Shown here one piece after another: positions 1 to 9,900 of a stretch of 64,000 bases of DNA. The translations under genes were made by a program, and so were the position numbers. The notes under the pieces were generated by a model. The model saw only the letters and a program-made list of their open reading frames with translations. It ran no database searches and was not told the origin of the DNA. The first letter of the stretch is position 1. The number at the start of each line of letters is the position of its first letter. Source of the stretch: Bradyrhizobium symbiodeficiens (GTDB lineage: Bacteria > Pseudomonadota > Alphaproteobacteria > Rhizobiales > Xanthobacteraceae); contig NZ_CP029427.2 of the NCBI RefSeq assembly GCF_002266465.3, positions 2,792,501-2,856,500 of the forward strand, in the 5' to 3' direction.

Positions 1-540
1 CGCGCTCGCCGACAGCCCGTCAGGCCGGGCCGGCGGTACCAGTGCCATGAAGGCCGGCACGCCTGCGCGGGCGGCGGTGTGCGCGGCGCAAAGCGCAAAT
101 GCCACCAGCAAGGGATTGGCGATCGCGGCGAGCGCGCTCCAGCGCAGGCCGAACGACAGGATCAGCGCGCAGACGCCGTAGGTCCCGATCCGGCTGTCGC
201 GCATGATCTCGAGCTTGCGCTCGCGCGTGCGGCCGCCACCGAGCCCGTCGGCGGTATCTGCGAGACCGTCTTCGTGCAGCGCGCCCGTGACGAGGGCGGT
301 CGTGGCGAGAGCGAGCAGGGCGGCAAGGTTCGGCGCCAGTCCGAAGCGGGTGGCGACCTCATAGACGAACGCGCCGGCAAGGCCGACCAGCAGTCCGGCC
401 ACGGGTAGAGCCCATGTCGCACGCGCGATGGCGCCGTCGGCCGCGGGCTTCGACGACGCTACGGGAAGGATCGTGACGAACGACGCTGCCATCCTGAGAT
501 CGGCGACCACGTTGTTCAAAAAGTCTGCGCGCGGCATCAT
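1..540 (-). CDS. cobS: Adenosylcobinamide-GDP ribazoletransferase (cobalamin synthase), C-terminus cut by window edge
   Basis: Membrane enzyme (CobV in Pseudomonas naming) that joins adenosylcobinamide-GDP to alpha-ribazole (phosphate) late in cobalamin assembly. The frame is open from an ATG at 540 to the left edge, giving the first 180 residues. Family members are about 250 residues, so roughly 70 are missing. The diagnostic motif HEDGLADTADGLGGG lies at residues 89-103 and is followed by MRDSRIGTYG, both typical of the family. Hydrophobic segments flank the motif. The start codon overlaps the cobU stop (ATGATG contains the TGA), so the pair is probably translationally coupled. A second in-frame ATG directly follows the first. 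Identity is secure from the motif and neighbour. Confidence 0.93.
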   Translation of the reverse strand, partial: MMPRADFLNNVVADLRMAASFVTILPVASSKPAADGAIARATWALPVAGLLVGLAGAFVYEVATRFGLAPNLAALLALATTALVTGALHEDGLADTADGLGGGRTRERKLEIMRDSRIGTYGVCALILSFGLRWSALAAIANPLLVAFALCAAHTAARAGVPAFMALVPPARPDGLSASA

Positions 541-1040
541 TTCAGCTTCATCGGCAGGCCGGCAACGACGAACTCGACCTCGTCGGACGCCGCCGCGATG
601 ACCTGGTTCATGATTCCGGCGGCGTCGCGATAGCGCCGCGCCAGCGCGTTGTCGGGCACGATGCCGAGACCGACCTCGTTGGTGACGAAGACGACGGGGC
701 TTTTCAAACTGGGCAGGGCGGCGGCGAGCGCGTTCACCTCGTGCTCCCAGTTGCGTTCCGCATGCAGCAGGTTGGAGAGCCACAGCGTCAGGCAGTCCAC
801 CAGTCTTGCACCGCCGCCATCTGTCGCGACCAGCGCGGGGACAAGATCAAGCGGCACCTCGCGTTCGATCCAGTCGGCTTCGCGCCGCGCACGATGCTTG
901 GCGATGCGCGCCTCCATTTCCGCATCGAGCGCCTCGGCCGTCGCGACGTAGACGGGCTGCCCGGGGAAGGCGCGCGTGCGCATTTCCGCACGCCTGCTCT
1001 TGCCCGATCGCGCTCCGCCTGTGATCAAGATGATGGCCAT
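537..1040 (-). CDS. cobU: Bifunctional adenosylcobinamide kinase / adenosylcobinamide-phosphate guanylyltransferase
   Basis: Cytosolic enzyme (CobP in Pseudomonas naming) that phosphorylates adenosylcobinamide and then transfers GMP from GTP, giving the substrate for CobS. The 167-residue product has the usual family length. The P-loop GGARSGKS is at residues 8-15. His49, in the segment KHRARR, matches the position of the guanylylated histidine of the Salmonella enzyme by family comparison. It is the first gene of a leftward cobU-cobS pair that overlaps by 4 bp. It diverges from cbiB across about 120 bp, which must hold both promoters. I recognise no riboswitch there. Confidence 0.95.
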   Translation of the reverse strand: MAIILITGGARSGKSRRAEMRTRAFPGQPVYVATAEALDAEMEARIAKHRARREADWIEREVPLDLVPALVATDGGGARLVDCLTLWLSNLLHAERNWEHEVNALAAALPSLKSPVVFVTNEVGLGIVPDNALARRYRDAAGIMNQVIAAASDEVEFVVAGLPMKLK

Positions 1041-1161
1041 GAAGGTCTCCCGAGGGCCTGACTAATCATCAAACGCGGTCAAAGACAAAGCCGAAATCAG
1101 GCGGGCAGGGGCTTGCGCTCGGGCCTTGCTTTGCGCAACAGGGGCGAGACAGGAGGCAGGT

Positions 1162-2103
1162 GTGGGTTTTGCGGGCGCGATGATGTTGGCGATGGCGGTT
1201 GATGCCCTCCTGGGCTGGCCGTCGTGGCTGTTCGCGCGGATAGGCCATCCCGTGACCTGGCTCGGGCAGATGATCGGCGCCATTGATTCCGGGTGGAATC
1301 GCGCGTCGGATCCGCCGGCGTTTCGCCGTGGCGCGGGCATCGCCGGCGCGCTCGTGGTGATCGCATTCTCCGTTGCGGTCGGCTGGGTGCTTCAGGTCCT
1401 GCTTCCCTCGGGTTGGATCCAGATCGCGCTGCTCGGCGTCATGGCATGGCCGCTGGTCGCGCTGCGGTCGTTGCATGATCATGTGGCCGCCGTCGCAGAT
1501 CCATTGCTGGCTGGCGATATCGCCGCCGCACGCGACGCGGTCTCGCGCATCGTCGGTCGCGATCCCGCAGCGCTCGATGAGGCCGGCATCGCGCGCGCGG
1601 CGATCGAGAGCCTTGCGGAGAATGCCTCCGACGGCATCGTGGCGCCGGTGTTCTGGGGCGCGCTGTTCGGCCTGCCGGGTATCCTCGGATATAAGGCTAT
1701 CAACACGCTGGACTCCATGATTGGCCATCGCAGCGAGCGGCACGAGGCGTTCGGCTGGGCGGCGGCGCGCATCGACGATGTCGCGAACTTCATTCCCGCG
1801 CGGCTGACCGGCTTTCTGTTTGTGCTGCTGGCACCGCGGCGATCCGACGCGCTATCGTGCATGACTCGCGACGCACGCCGTCACCGCTCGCCGAATGCCG
1901 GCTGGCCGGAGGCCGCGATGGCGGGCGGGCTTGGCGTGCGGCTCAGCGGGCCCCGCATCTATCACGGCAGCACCACGAACGAGCCCTGGCTGAACGAAGG
2001 CGCGCGCGATCCGCGCGCCGCCGACATCACCGAGGCACTGACGGTCTACCGCCGCGCCATGCTGCTGCTCGCAGGCCTCCTTGCGATCCTGGCTTTCGCG
2101 TGA
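1162..2103 (+). CDS. cbiB: Adenosylcobinamide-phosphate synthase (CbiB/CobD)
   Basis: Integral membrane enzyme that attaches the aminopropanol (phosphate) side chain to adenosylcobyric acid. The start is placed at GTG 1162 because AGGAGG at 1151-1156 sits 5 nt upstream. Translation could also start at ATG 1180. An ATG at 1126 is in frame but has no ribosome binding site. The 313-residue product shows family segments such as GHPVTWLGQMIG near the N-terminus, ESLAENASDGIVAPVFW in the middle and YKAINTLDSMIGHRSE after it. The C-terminus is hydrophobic. The stop at 2101-2103 abuts cobC, whose product supplies the side-chain precursor, so the two genes form a logical pair. Confidence 0.94.
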   Translation: MGFAGAMMLAMAVDALLGWPSWLFARIGHPVTWLGQMIGAIDSGWNRASDPPAFRRGAGIAGALVVIAFSVAVGWVLQVLLPSGWIQIALLGVMAWPLVALRSLHDHVAAVADPLLAGDIAAARDAVSRIVGRDPAALDEAGIARAAIESLAENASDGIVAPVFWGALFGLPGILGYKAINTLDSMIGHRSERHEAFGWAAARIDDVANFIPARLTGFLFVLLAPRRSDALSCMTRDARRHRSPNAGWPEAAMAGGLGVRLSGPRIYHGSTTNEPWLNEGARDPRAADITEALTVYRRAMLLLAGLLAILAFA

Positions 2104-2114
2104 AAGAACGGGAC

Positions 2115-3080
2115 ATGCGTGAGCACGGTGGAAATCTCGATCTGGCCCAGCAGCGTTTTGGCGGACGCGCGGAAGACTGGATCGATCTCTCGACAGGGAT
2201 CAACCGGCTGCCTTATCCCGTCGGCGAGGTGAGCGCGCGGGCGTGGAGCACGCTGCCGTCGCGAGCCGAGATTGACGCCCTGCATCAAGCTGCGCGGCAC
2301 GCCTATCGCACGAGTGCGCCGATCGTCGCAATGGGCGGCGCCCAGGCCGTCATTCAAATGCTGCCGCAATTGGCGCCGCGCGGACGCGCACACATCCTCG
2401 CGCCGACCTACAATGAATATGCTGGCGTGCTGTCGGCTGCTGGCTGGGATGTGCAGGAGGTCGCGGAGCTCGACGCGCTGGCTGGGGCGGATCTCGCCGT
2501 CGTCGTCAATCCCAACAATCCCGATGGCCGGTGTCATACACCGAAGGATTTGCTGACGCTGCTGCCACGCGTCGGCCGTCTCGTGATCGACGAGAGTTTT
2601 GCAGACACGGTTCCGCAGCTGTCGCTCGCGTCGGAAGCGGACCGGCAGGGGTTGCTGATCCTGCGCTCGTTCGGGAAGTTTTACGGACTCGCCGGCTTGC
2701 GCCTTGGGTTCGCCATCGGCAATGCCGCGGACATCGCCAGGCTCATCGCGATGTCGGGCCCATGGCCGGTCTCCGGAGCTGCGATCGCGATTGGCAGCCG
2801 CGCCCTACGCGACGATGCCTGGGCCGAAGCGACGTCGGCGCGTCTCGTGCGCGATTGTGTCCGGCTGGACGAGATGACGCAAGCGCAGGGCTGGCGGCTT
2901 GTCGGCGGTGCGTCACTGTTTCGTCTGTACGAGACGCCCGACGCACTCGCCGCGCAGGAGAAGCTCGCGCGTGGCCGGATCTGGTCGCGCGTGTTCGCGC
3001 AGAAGCCGACATGGCTGCGCCTCGGGCTTCCGGGCAGCGAGGCCGAATGGACACGCGTTGCCGAGGTTCTAGCGGGCTAG
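2115..3080 (+). CDS. cobC: Threonine-phosphate decarboxylase-like PLP enzyme CobC
   Basis: PLP-dependent fold-type I enzyme of the histidinol-phosphate aminotransferase family. In cobalamin synthesis it is thought to make the (R)-1-amino-2-propanol (phosphate) moiety attached by CbiB. The 321-residue product begins [13 protein letters not shown], has [10 protein letters not shown] in the middle and the PLP-lysine segment [14 protein letters not shown] with Lys188. An in-frame GTG at 2100 overlaps the cbiB stop (GTGA) and would add five residues; I prefer ATG 2115. Its 3' end overlaps the convergent cobQ by 12 bp. Length and motifs are normal. Confidence 0.93.
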   Translation: MREHGGNLDLAQQRFGGRAEDWIDLSTGINRLPYPVGEVSARAWSTLPSRAEIDALHQAARHAYRTSAPIVAMGGAQAVIQMLPQLAPRGRAHILAPTYNEYAGVLSAAGWDVQEVAELDALAGADLAVVVNPNNPDGRCHTPKDLLTLLPRVGRLVIDESFADTVPQLSLASEADRQGLLILRSFGKFYGLAGLRLGFAIGNAADIARLIAMSGPWPVSGAAIAIGSRALRDDAWAEATSARLVRDCVRLDEMTQAQGWRLVGGASLFRLYETPDALAAQEKLARGRIWSRVFAQKPTWLRLGLPGSEAEWTRVAEVLAG

Positions 3081-4517
3081 CGCGAGCAGGCCTTCCACGT
3101 CGAGATGCTTTTCGATGTGATCGGCCAGCGCGTCGAGCGCGCTCTCGACCCGGGCGTGATAGGGTTCGTCGCCCGCGGGAATGTCGAGCCTGGCCAGATA
3201 CGCCTTGCGGAAATCATCCGATGTGAACAGGCCGTGCAGATAGCTGCCCTGCACGAGGCCATCGCGCGAGATCGCACCTTCCGGCTCGCCGTTCAGCTTC
3301 GCGAACGGGCGGGCGCGATCCGGTCCGTCGGTACGGCCGATGTGGATTTCGTAGGCCTCGATCGGCTGATGCGTGGCGGCATGCACGGCCGCGACCCGCG
3401 TCAGCGTCTTCTGCGGGGTCATCACCGTCTCGACATCCAGCAGTCCGAGCCCCGCCGTGTCGCCGGCGGGCCCTTCGATGCCTTCGGGATCGGCGACGCT
3501 GCGGCCCAGCATCTGATAGCCGCCGCAGAGGCCGAGCACATGGCCGCCCCTGCGGTGATGTGCGAGCAGGTCGATGTCCCAGCCCTGCGCGCGCAGGAAG
3601 GCAAGATCGCCGCGGGTGGATTTGGAGCCGGGGATTATCACCAAGCGTACATCGCCCGGGATCGCTTGGCCCGGGCGCACCATCACGAGATCGACGCCGG
3701 CTTCGAGCTTGAGCGGGTCGAGATCGTCGAAATTGGCGATCCGCGACAGCGCCAGGCAGGCGATCTTGCACTGGCCCGGCTTGCGCGCGTCGCTCAGGCC
3801 GAGCGCGTCTTCAGCTGGCAGTTCGCCCGCGCGCGCAAACCATGGCAGCACACCGAGGCCGCGCCATGCGGTCTTTTGCTCGATCAGCTGGTAGCCGTCG
3901 TCGAACAGCGTGGGATCGCCGCGGAACTTGTTGATGACAAAGCCCTGGATCATCGCGGCATCGTCGGGGTCGATCACAGTCTTGATGCCGACGAGCTGGG
4001 CGATGACGCCGCCGCGGTCGATGTCGCCGACCAGTACGACCGGTACATCCGCCTTGCGCGCAAAGCCCATATTGGCGATGTCGGCCTTGCGCAAATTGAC
4101 CTCGGCCGGGCTGCCGGCGCCTTCGACCAGCACCAAATCTGAGCGCGCCTTCAGTCGCTCGAAACTCTCCAGCACCGCGCCCATCAGCGAGGGCTTCATC
4201 GCCGCGTAGTCGCGTGCCCGCGCGGTCGCGATGCGCTTGCCCTGGACGATCACTTGCGCGCCGACATCGGTCTCGGGCTTCAGCAGCACCGGATTCATGT
4301 CGGTGTGCGGCTCGACGCCGGCGGCGAGCGCCTGCAGCGCCTGGGCGCGGCCGATCTCGCCGCCGTCGATAGTGACGGCTGCGTTGTTCGACATGTTCTG
4401 CGGCTTGAAGGGGAGCACGCGCAGGCCGCGGCGCGTGAAGGCCCGCGCAAGGCCGGCGACGATGAGCGATTTGCCCACGTCCGAGCCGGCCCCCTGGATC
4501 ATCAATGCGCGTGCCAT
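3069..4517 (-). CDS. cobQ: Cobyric acid synthase (glutamine-hydrolysing)
   Basis: ATP- and glutamine-dependent amidotransferase that amidates the b, d, e and g carboxylates of adenosylcobyrinic acid a,c-diamide to give cobyric acid. The 482-residue product has the usual length. An N-terminal synthetase domain carries the nucleotide-binding segment GAGSDVGKS at residues 9-17. A C-terminal class I-like glutaminase domain carries the nucleophile segment [10 protein letters not shown] and a histidine in YLHGLF. It is the second gene of a leftward cobO-cobQ operon with 7 nt between the genes. It converges with cobC with a 12-bp overlap and no room for a terminator. Confidence 0.96.
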   Translation of the reverse strand: MARALMIQGAGSDVGKSLIVAGLARAFTRRGLRVLPFKPQNMSNNAAVTIDGGEIGRAQALQALAAGVEPHTDMNPVLLKPETDVGAQVIVQGKRIATARARDYAAMKPSLMGAVLESFERLKARSDLVLVEGAGSPAEVNLRKADIANMGFARKADVPVVLVGDIDRGGVIAQLVGIKTVIDPDDAAMIQGFVINKFRGDPTLFDDGYQLIEQKTAWRGLGVLPWFARAGELPAEDALGLSDARKPGQCKIACLALSRIANFDDLDPLKLEAGVDLVMVRPGQAIPGDVRLVIIPGSKSTRGDLAFLRAQGWDIDLLAHHRRGGHVLGLCGGYQMLGRSVADPEGIEGPAGDTAGLGLLDVETVMTPQKTLTRVAAVHAATHQPIEAYEIHIGRTDGPDRARPFAKLNGEPEGAISRDGLVQGSYLHGLFTSDDFRKAYLARLDIPAGDEPYHARVESALDALADHIEKHLDVEGLLALAR

Positions 4518-4524
4518 CGTGTGA

Positions 4525-5160
4525 TCAGAACTCGACGCCGGCCTGCGCCTTGATGCCGGAGCGGAAGGGGTGCTTGACCAGCGTCATCTCGGTGACGAGA
4601 TCGGCGATCTCGATCAGCTCGTCCTTGGCGTTGCGTCCGGTGAGGACGACATGTGTCATCTCGGGCTTCGAGGTCGTCAGGAATTCGACGACTTCCGCGA
4701 TGTCGAGATAGTCGTAGCGCAGCGCGATGTTGATCTCGTCGAGCACGACCATGCGCAAGCTTTCATCGAGGATCAGCTCCTTGGCCTTCTCCCAGCCGGC
4801 GCGTGCCGCGGCGATATCGCGGGCGCGGTCCTGCGTCTCCCAGGTAAAACCCTCGCCCATGGCGTGGAACTGGCAGAGATCGCCGAAATGGCCGGTGAGC
4901 AGGCGCCGCTCGCCGGTATCCCAGGCGCCCTTGATGAACTGCACGACCGCGCAGGGAAAGCCATGGGCGACGCAGCGAACGATCATGCCGAAGGCCGAGG
5001 AGGACTTGCCCTTGCCGGCGCCGGTGTGGACGATGATGAGGCCCTTTTCGCCGCTCTTGGTGGCCATGATCTTGTCGCGGGCGGCCTTCTTCTTCGCCAT
5101 TTTCGTGGCGTGGCGGGCGTCGGTTTCCTCGGCCGTTTTCGTATCCGGTTCAGGCGTCAT
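4525..5160 (-). CDS. cobO: Cob(I)yrinic acid a,c-diamide adenosyltransferase (CobO/CobA/BtuR type)
   Basis: Transfers the 5'-deoxyadenosyl group of ATP to the reduced cobalt of the corrin ring before CobQ acts. The 211-residue product starts MTPEPDTK and has a charged, lysine-rich N-terminus. The family P-loop variant TGAGKGKS is at residues 46-53, with VVQFIKGAW and [15 protein letters not shown] further on. The start is at 5160, preceded by AAGGA. A longer frame to 5484 exists but would translate the complement of the cobalamin riboswitch and is rejected. The gene diverges from that riboswitch, so its promoter must lie inside the riboswitch DNA. Confidence 0.94.
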   Translation of the reverse strand: MTPEPDTKTAEETDARHATKMAKKKAARDKIMATKSGEKGLIIVHTGAGKGKSSSAFGMIVRCVAHGFPCAVVQFIKGAWDTGERRLLTGHFGDLCQFHAMGEGFTWETQDRARDIAAARAGWEKAKELILDESLRMVVLDEINIALRYDYLDIAEVVEFLTTSKPEMTHVVLTGRNAKDELIEIADLVTEMTLVKHPFRSGIKAQAGVEF

Positions 5161-5178
5161 CGGTCCCGGTCCTTCGGC

Positions 5179-5184
5179 TTGACA
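5179..5184 (+). promoter_or_regulatory. Candidate -35 hexamer upstream of cobalamin riboswitch 1
   Basis: A perfect TTGACA lies 34 nt before the first conserved riboswitch element. Transcription would then begin near the riboswitch 5' end. The expected -10 position holds no good TATAAT match. Similar TTGAC hexamers precede the other two riboswitches in this window at a comparable distance. Confidence 0.4.
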
Positions 5185-5211
5185 AGTGGCGGCCACCGGC
5201 AAATGGTGACC

Positions 5212-5402
5212 CGGTGTTGGTTCCTGTCCTATGACAGGCGAAGAGGGAATGCGATAGGGTCCGAATCGGCAAGATTTGGCTCCAAAATGCAGCCGCCCCC
5301 GCGACCGTGACCGGAGAGATGCCCGAAGCCACTGATCCCCCTGGGATCGGGAAGGCGGGGATCGAAGGGGAAACCCTGCTCCGCAAGCCGGGAGACCTGC
5401 CA
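5212..5402 (+). promoter_or_regulatory. Cobalamin (adenosylcobalamin-class) riboswitch 1, upstream of DUF1636-cobW-cobN operon
   Basis: The conserved elements occur in order on the + strand. A GGTG-type 5' element is at 5213. GGGAATGCG is at about 5245. The core AGCCGCCCCCGCGACCGTGA starts at 5291 (consensus GCCCCCGCAACTGTAA). GAAGCCACTG starts at 5325 and GGGAAGGC at 5349. The B12-box GCCGGGAGACCTGCC ends at 5401. It precedes the gene starting at 5513 by about 110 nt, which holds the expression platform. Ligand binding is expected to reduce expression of the DUF1636-cobW-cobN-cobGHIJ operon. Boundaries are accurate to about 10 nt. Confidence 0.93.
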
Positions 5403-5512
5403 GCGCGGACGATTTTTGGACCGGCGGACGGGGTGTTCCGCGACGGGGAAGCGGGCCTTCGGAAGAATGGTCCGTGTGCCTCATCGCCTCCGCCGTTTAA
5501 TCTGGAAGAGCG

Positions 5513-5887
5513 ATGACCGTCACACTTCACGTTTGTATCACCTGCCGCGCCGGCGAGACGCCGGGCGAGGGCGAGACCACGCCCGGCAAGCGCCTGCATG
5601 GCGCGATCCTCGAGGCCGGCGTGCCCGAGGGCGTCCATGTGGTTCCGGTCGAATGCCTGTCGGCCTGCAGCCAGGGCTGCTCGGTGGCACTGAGCGCGCC
5701 GGGCCGGTGGTCTTACGTTTATGGGCGCCTCTCAGACGCCAATGCGAAGGACGTGGTCGCGGGCGCTGCGGCCTATGCGGCCGCACCCGACGGGCTCGTG
5801 CCCTGGCGCAGCCGACCGGAAATCTTCCGCAAGCAGTCGCTTGCCCGCATTCCCCCTGTTGCCGTCGTGCCGGAGGCCGCCGAATGA
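5513..5887 (+). CDS. DUF1636 family cysteine-motif protein of the cobalamin operon
   Basis: Small protein of 124 residues of the DUF1636 family, predicted to have a thioredoxin-like 2Fe-2S ferredoxin or metal-binding fold. It has five cysteines in two groups, Cys8 and Cys11 (CITC) and Cys48, Cys52 and Cys56 (CLSACSQGC), which could hold an iron-sulfur cluster or a metal ion. It is the first gene after riboswitch 1, and its stop overlaps the cobW start (ATGA). A ribosome binding site GGAAGAG lies just upstream. In this setting a role in cobalt delivery or redox supply for cobaltochelation or CobG is plausible but unproven. No catalytic motif is visible. Confidence 0.85.
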   Translation: MTVTLHVCITCRAGETPGEGETTPGKRLHGAILEAGVPEGVHVVPVECLSACSQGCSVALSAPGRWSYVYGRLSDANAKDVVAGAAAYAAAPDGLVPWRSRPEIFRKQSLARIPPVAVVPEAAE

Positions 5888-6933
5888 GCTCGCTCGCAAA
5901 AGTCCCGGTGACTGTGGTCACCGGTTTCCTCGGCTCCGGCAAGACGACGCTGATCCAGCATCTGCTCAGCAATGCCAACGGAAAGAAGCTCGCGGTGCTC
6001 GTCAACGAGTTCGGCAGCGAGGGCGTCGACGGCGAGATCCTGAAGTCCTGCGCCGACGCGAACTGCCCGGAGGAGAACATCATCGAGCTCGCCAATGGCT
6101 GCATCTGCTGCACCGTCGCCGACGATTTCATTCCGACCATGGAGAAACTGCTGGCGCGGCCGGTGCGGCCCGACCACATCCTGATCGAGACCTCGGGCCT
6201 GGCGCTGCCCAAGCCGCTGCTGAAGGCGTTCGACTGGCCGGAGATCCGCTCGCGCATCACGGTCGACGGCGTGATCGCGCTCGCCGATGCCGAGGCTGTC
6301 GCCGCTGGTCGCTTTGCGCCGGATCCGATTGCTGTCGAAGCGCAGCGCGCGGCCGATGAAAGTCTCGATCACGAGACGCCGCTATCGGAAGTGTTCGAGG
6401 ACCAGATCGCCTGCGCGGATATCGTGCTGCTGACCAAGGCCGATCTCGCGGGCGCCGCCGGCATCGAAGCCGCCAAGGCCGCGATCACCGCCGAGATGCC
6501 GCGCCGTGTGCCGATGGTGCCCGTCACCGACGGCGCGATCGATGCGCGCCTCATCCTCGGCCTCGGCGCTGCCGCGGAGAACGATCTCGCCGCGCGTCCC
6601 TCGCATCACGATGGCGAGGAGGAGCACGAGCATGATGATTTCAACTCCGTGGTGATCGATCTTCCTGAAATCACCGACATCGACGCACTGGTCGCATCCG
6701 TCCAGCGTCTGGCGCGCGAGCAGAACGTGCTGCGCGCCAAGGGCTATATCGCGGTCGCGGGTAAGCCGATGCGGTTGCTGTTGCAAGCGGTCGGCGAGCG
6801 CGTGCGCCACCAGTACGACAAGCCATGGGGGGCGGGCACCAGGCAGTCGAAGCTCGTCGTGATCGGCGAGCGCGGCGATATCGACGAGGCCGCGATCAGG
6901 TCAGGACTTGGTCTTTCAGGGTCTGGCATCTGA
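5884..6933 (+). CDS. cobW: Cobalamin biosynthesis GTPase CobW (COG0523 metallochaperone family)
   Basis: G3E-family GTPase thought to deliver Co(II) to the CobNST chelatase. The 349-residue product has the P-loop GFLGSGKTT at residues 14-22 and the conserved metal-binding motif CICC at residues 73-76. A TKAD guanine-specificity segment lies in the middle. A histidine and acidic stretch (SHHDGEEEHEHDD) around residues 240-252 would bind further metal. A C-terminal CobW_C domain follows, containing LRAKGYIAVAGKPMR. The start overlaps the DUF1636 stop and the stop overlaps the cobN start, so the three are translationally coupled under riboswitch 1. Confidence 0.95.
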   Translation: MSSLAKVPVTVVTGFLGSGKTTLIQHLLSNANGKKLAVLVNEFGSEGVDGEILKSCADANCPEENIIELANGCICCTVADDFIPTMEKLLARPVRPDHILIETSGLALPKPLLKAFDWPEIRSRITVDGVIALADAEAVAAGRFAPDPIAVEAQRAADESLDHETPLSEVFEDQIACADIVLLTKADLAGAAGIEAAKAAITAEMPRRVPMVPVTDGAIDARLILGLGAAAENDLAARPSHHDGEEEHEHDDFNSVVIDLPEITDIDALVASVQRLAREQNVLRAKGYIAVAGKPMRLLLQAVGERVRHQYDKPWGAGTRQSKLVVIGERGDIDEAAIRSGLGLSGSGI

Positions 6934-9900
6934 TGCACGTCGTTTTCCGCGAGAGCCGCGGTCTCGAGGAGACCGCGACGCCAAGGGACATCGGCCAGGA
7001 CCCGGCCGATCTCGTGGTGCTCTCGTATTCGGATTCCGATCTTGCGGCGTTCGCGGCCGGTTGGCGGCGCGGCCGCGACAGCCTGCCGACGCTGCGGCTC
7101 GCTAATCTCGCGGAATTGCGTCATCCGCTGTCGGTCGACACCTATATCGAGCGCACGCTGTCGCAGGCGCGCGGCATTCTGGTTCGCCTGATCGGCGGCG
7201 AGTCCTATTGGTCCTATGGCCTCGCGGCTCTTCAGCAACTCGCCAAGGATCGCAATATCGTGCTGGCCGTGCTGCCGGCCGACGGCCGCGACGACACGCG
7301 GCTCGATGCGTATTCGACGCTGCCGGTCTCGACGCTGCGCCGGCTGAAGGTGCTCTGCGACACCGGTGGCCCGGTGGCTGCGCAAGCGGCGATTGCGCAG
7401 CTTGCGCTGGCCTCGGGCCTCTATGCAGGGCCCGTGATCGGCGAGACGGCCGTTCCTGAGATGGGCTTCTACGATCCGGCGCGCGGTGTCGTTGCTGCGC
7501 CGGTGGGCGGTGACGGCAAGCCGCGCGCGTTGGTGACGTTCTATCGCTCCTACCTCACAGCGGCGGATACCGGCCCGGTCGATGCGCTGATCGCAGCGCT
7601 GCGCGAGCGCGGCTTTGATGCCTGCGGCGTGTTCGTCACCTCGTTGAAGGCTCCAGGTGTCGCCGACTGGTTGCGGGCGCATCTCGCGCAAAATCCTCCG
7701 GCCGCAATCGTCAATGCGACGGCGTTCTCAGCCCTGGGTGACGATGGTACGACGCCGTTCGACGCCGCGTCATGTCCGGTGTTCCAGGTCGCGCTCTCGT
7801 CGGCCCGGCGCGAAGACTGGGTGGAGTCCTTGCGCGGCCTGTCGCCCGGCGATCTCGCGATGCATGTGGTGCTGCCCGAGGTCGACGGCCGGCTGTTCGC
7901 GGGCGTGGTGAGTTTCAAATCGGCCGCGCAGCGCGATCCCGATCTGCAATTCTCGCATCTGGCGCACGGGCCGGATGAAGAGCGCGTGAAGGCCATCGCC
8001 GCCCGCGTCGCGGCCTGGCGGCGGCTCGCCGAGACGCCGGCTGCCGAGAAGCGGCTTGCGATCGTGCTCTCGAACTATCCGGGGCGACCGCACCAGATCG
8101 CGCACGCCGTCGGGCTCGATGCGCTGGCTTCGGTCGAAGCCCTGGAGTCCGATCTGGCGGCAGCCGGCTACGATGTCACGCCGGTCCACGCACTTGGCGA
8201 CACGCTGCTGAAGCAGAGCTTGACCTGGAACGTCGCAGACTATCGTGCTGCGCTCGCGCGGCTGCCGCAAGCATTACAGGATGATCTCGCGCAAGCCTGG
8301 GGTGCGCCGGAGAGTGATCCGTGTTGCCGCAATGGCGAGTTCCACTTCGCGGCTGTCGCATGCGGCCGTTCGATTGTCGCGGTCCAGCCCGAGCGCGGCG
8401 ATGCGGTCGCGCGCGATAGCGATTATCACGATCTCGCCCGCACGCCGCGCCATGGCTATGTCGCGTTCTATCTCTGGCTCCGAGAGCAGGCGTGTGATGC
8501 CGTCGTGCACATGGGCGCACACGGGACGCTGGAATGGCTGCCGGGAAAATCCGTCGCGCTCTCCTCACAGTGCTGGCCGGAAGCCGTGATCGGCGATCTG
8601 CCGGTGATCTATCCTTTCATCGTCAACGATCCCGGCGAGGCCGCGCAGGCCAAGCGGCGCTTAGCGGCCGTCACTATCGGCCATCTGCCGCCGCCGCTGG
8701 AAACATCGGCTGTGCCCGAGGGATTGCGGCGGCTCGAACGCCTGCTCGACGAATATTCGACCGCCGATGGTCTCGATCCCGCGCGCCGCCAGCGGCTGAT
8801 TGGCGCGATCCGCGACGAGGCGCGCGCGGTGGGCCTTGAAGACGATCTCGGTCTCGATGCGTCGGCCGTACCGGCCGAAGCGATTCCACGTATCGACCGC
8901 TTCGTCTGCGATCTCAAGGAGAGCCAGTACGGCGACGGCCTGCATGTGTTCGGCCGCGGCGCCTGCGGCGATGCGGAGCGGGATGCGCTATGTGCCGCAC
9001 TCGCAGGGCAGCGCGTTGCGCCGGGGCCTTCGGGCTCGCCCTATCGCGGCCGTCAGGACGTGCTGCCGACGGGACGCAATCTCTTCGCCGTCGACCCGCG
9101 CGCCGTGCCGACGCCGTCGGCGCATGCGCAGGGCATCAAGCTTGCGGAAGAGCTGCTGCGCCGTCACTTGCAGGATCATGGCGATTGGCCGAAGGGGCTC
9201 GTGGTCGATCTCTGGGGCTCGGCGACGATGCGCACGGCCGGCGAGGAATTTGCGATGGCGCTGCATCTGGCCGGCCTTGCGCCGCGCTGGGATCACGCCT
9301 CCGGCCGGGTCACCGGTTACTACATCGTCACCCCGGCCGAGCTTGGCCGTCCCCGCATCGACGTGACGTTGCGGGTGTCCGGCCTGTTCCGCGACGTCTT
9401 CTCGGGCCTTGCGCTATTGTTCGAGGCCGCCTCCGAAGCGCTTGCGGCGCGCGAGGAGGAGGGCGACGAGAATCCGTACCGCCACCGCGCCTCCCGCGTG
9501 TTCGCCCCGCGTCCCGGACAATACGGCGTTGGCCTCTCGGCGATCCCGGATGACTTCACGTCGGAGACGCGCGAGGCCGCAGGCGAAGCCTGGTTGTCGG
9601 CATCGTCATGGGCGTTTTCGGCCGACGGCGAGATGCAGCCGAATCGCGCCGGCATCGAGCAGCGCCTCGCTTCGGCCGATGGCTTTGTCCACGTTCAGGA
9701 CTTGCCGGAAACCGATCTGCTGCTCGCGGCCGACTATGCCGCACATGAAGCCGGTGTAGCGGCGGCGGCTGCGCATCTCGGCGCGGCGCGACCATCGCTC
9801 TATCACCTCGACGCGACGCGTCCCGAGCAGCCCCACGCGCGCACTTTGACCGAGGAAATCTCGCGCGTCGTCCGCGCACGCGCGATCAATCCGGGCTGGA

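Noticed and set aside
5161..5484. N-terminal extension of cobO to 5484 (about 108 extra residues)
   Set aside because: It would translate the complement of the cobalamin riboswitch, has no family similarity, and a good start at 5160 gives the normal length.
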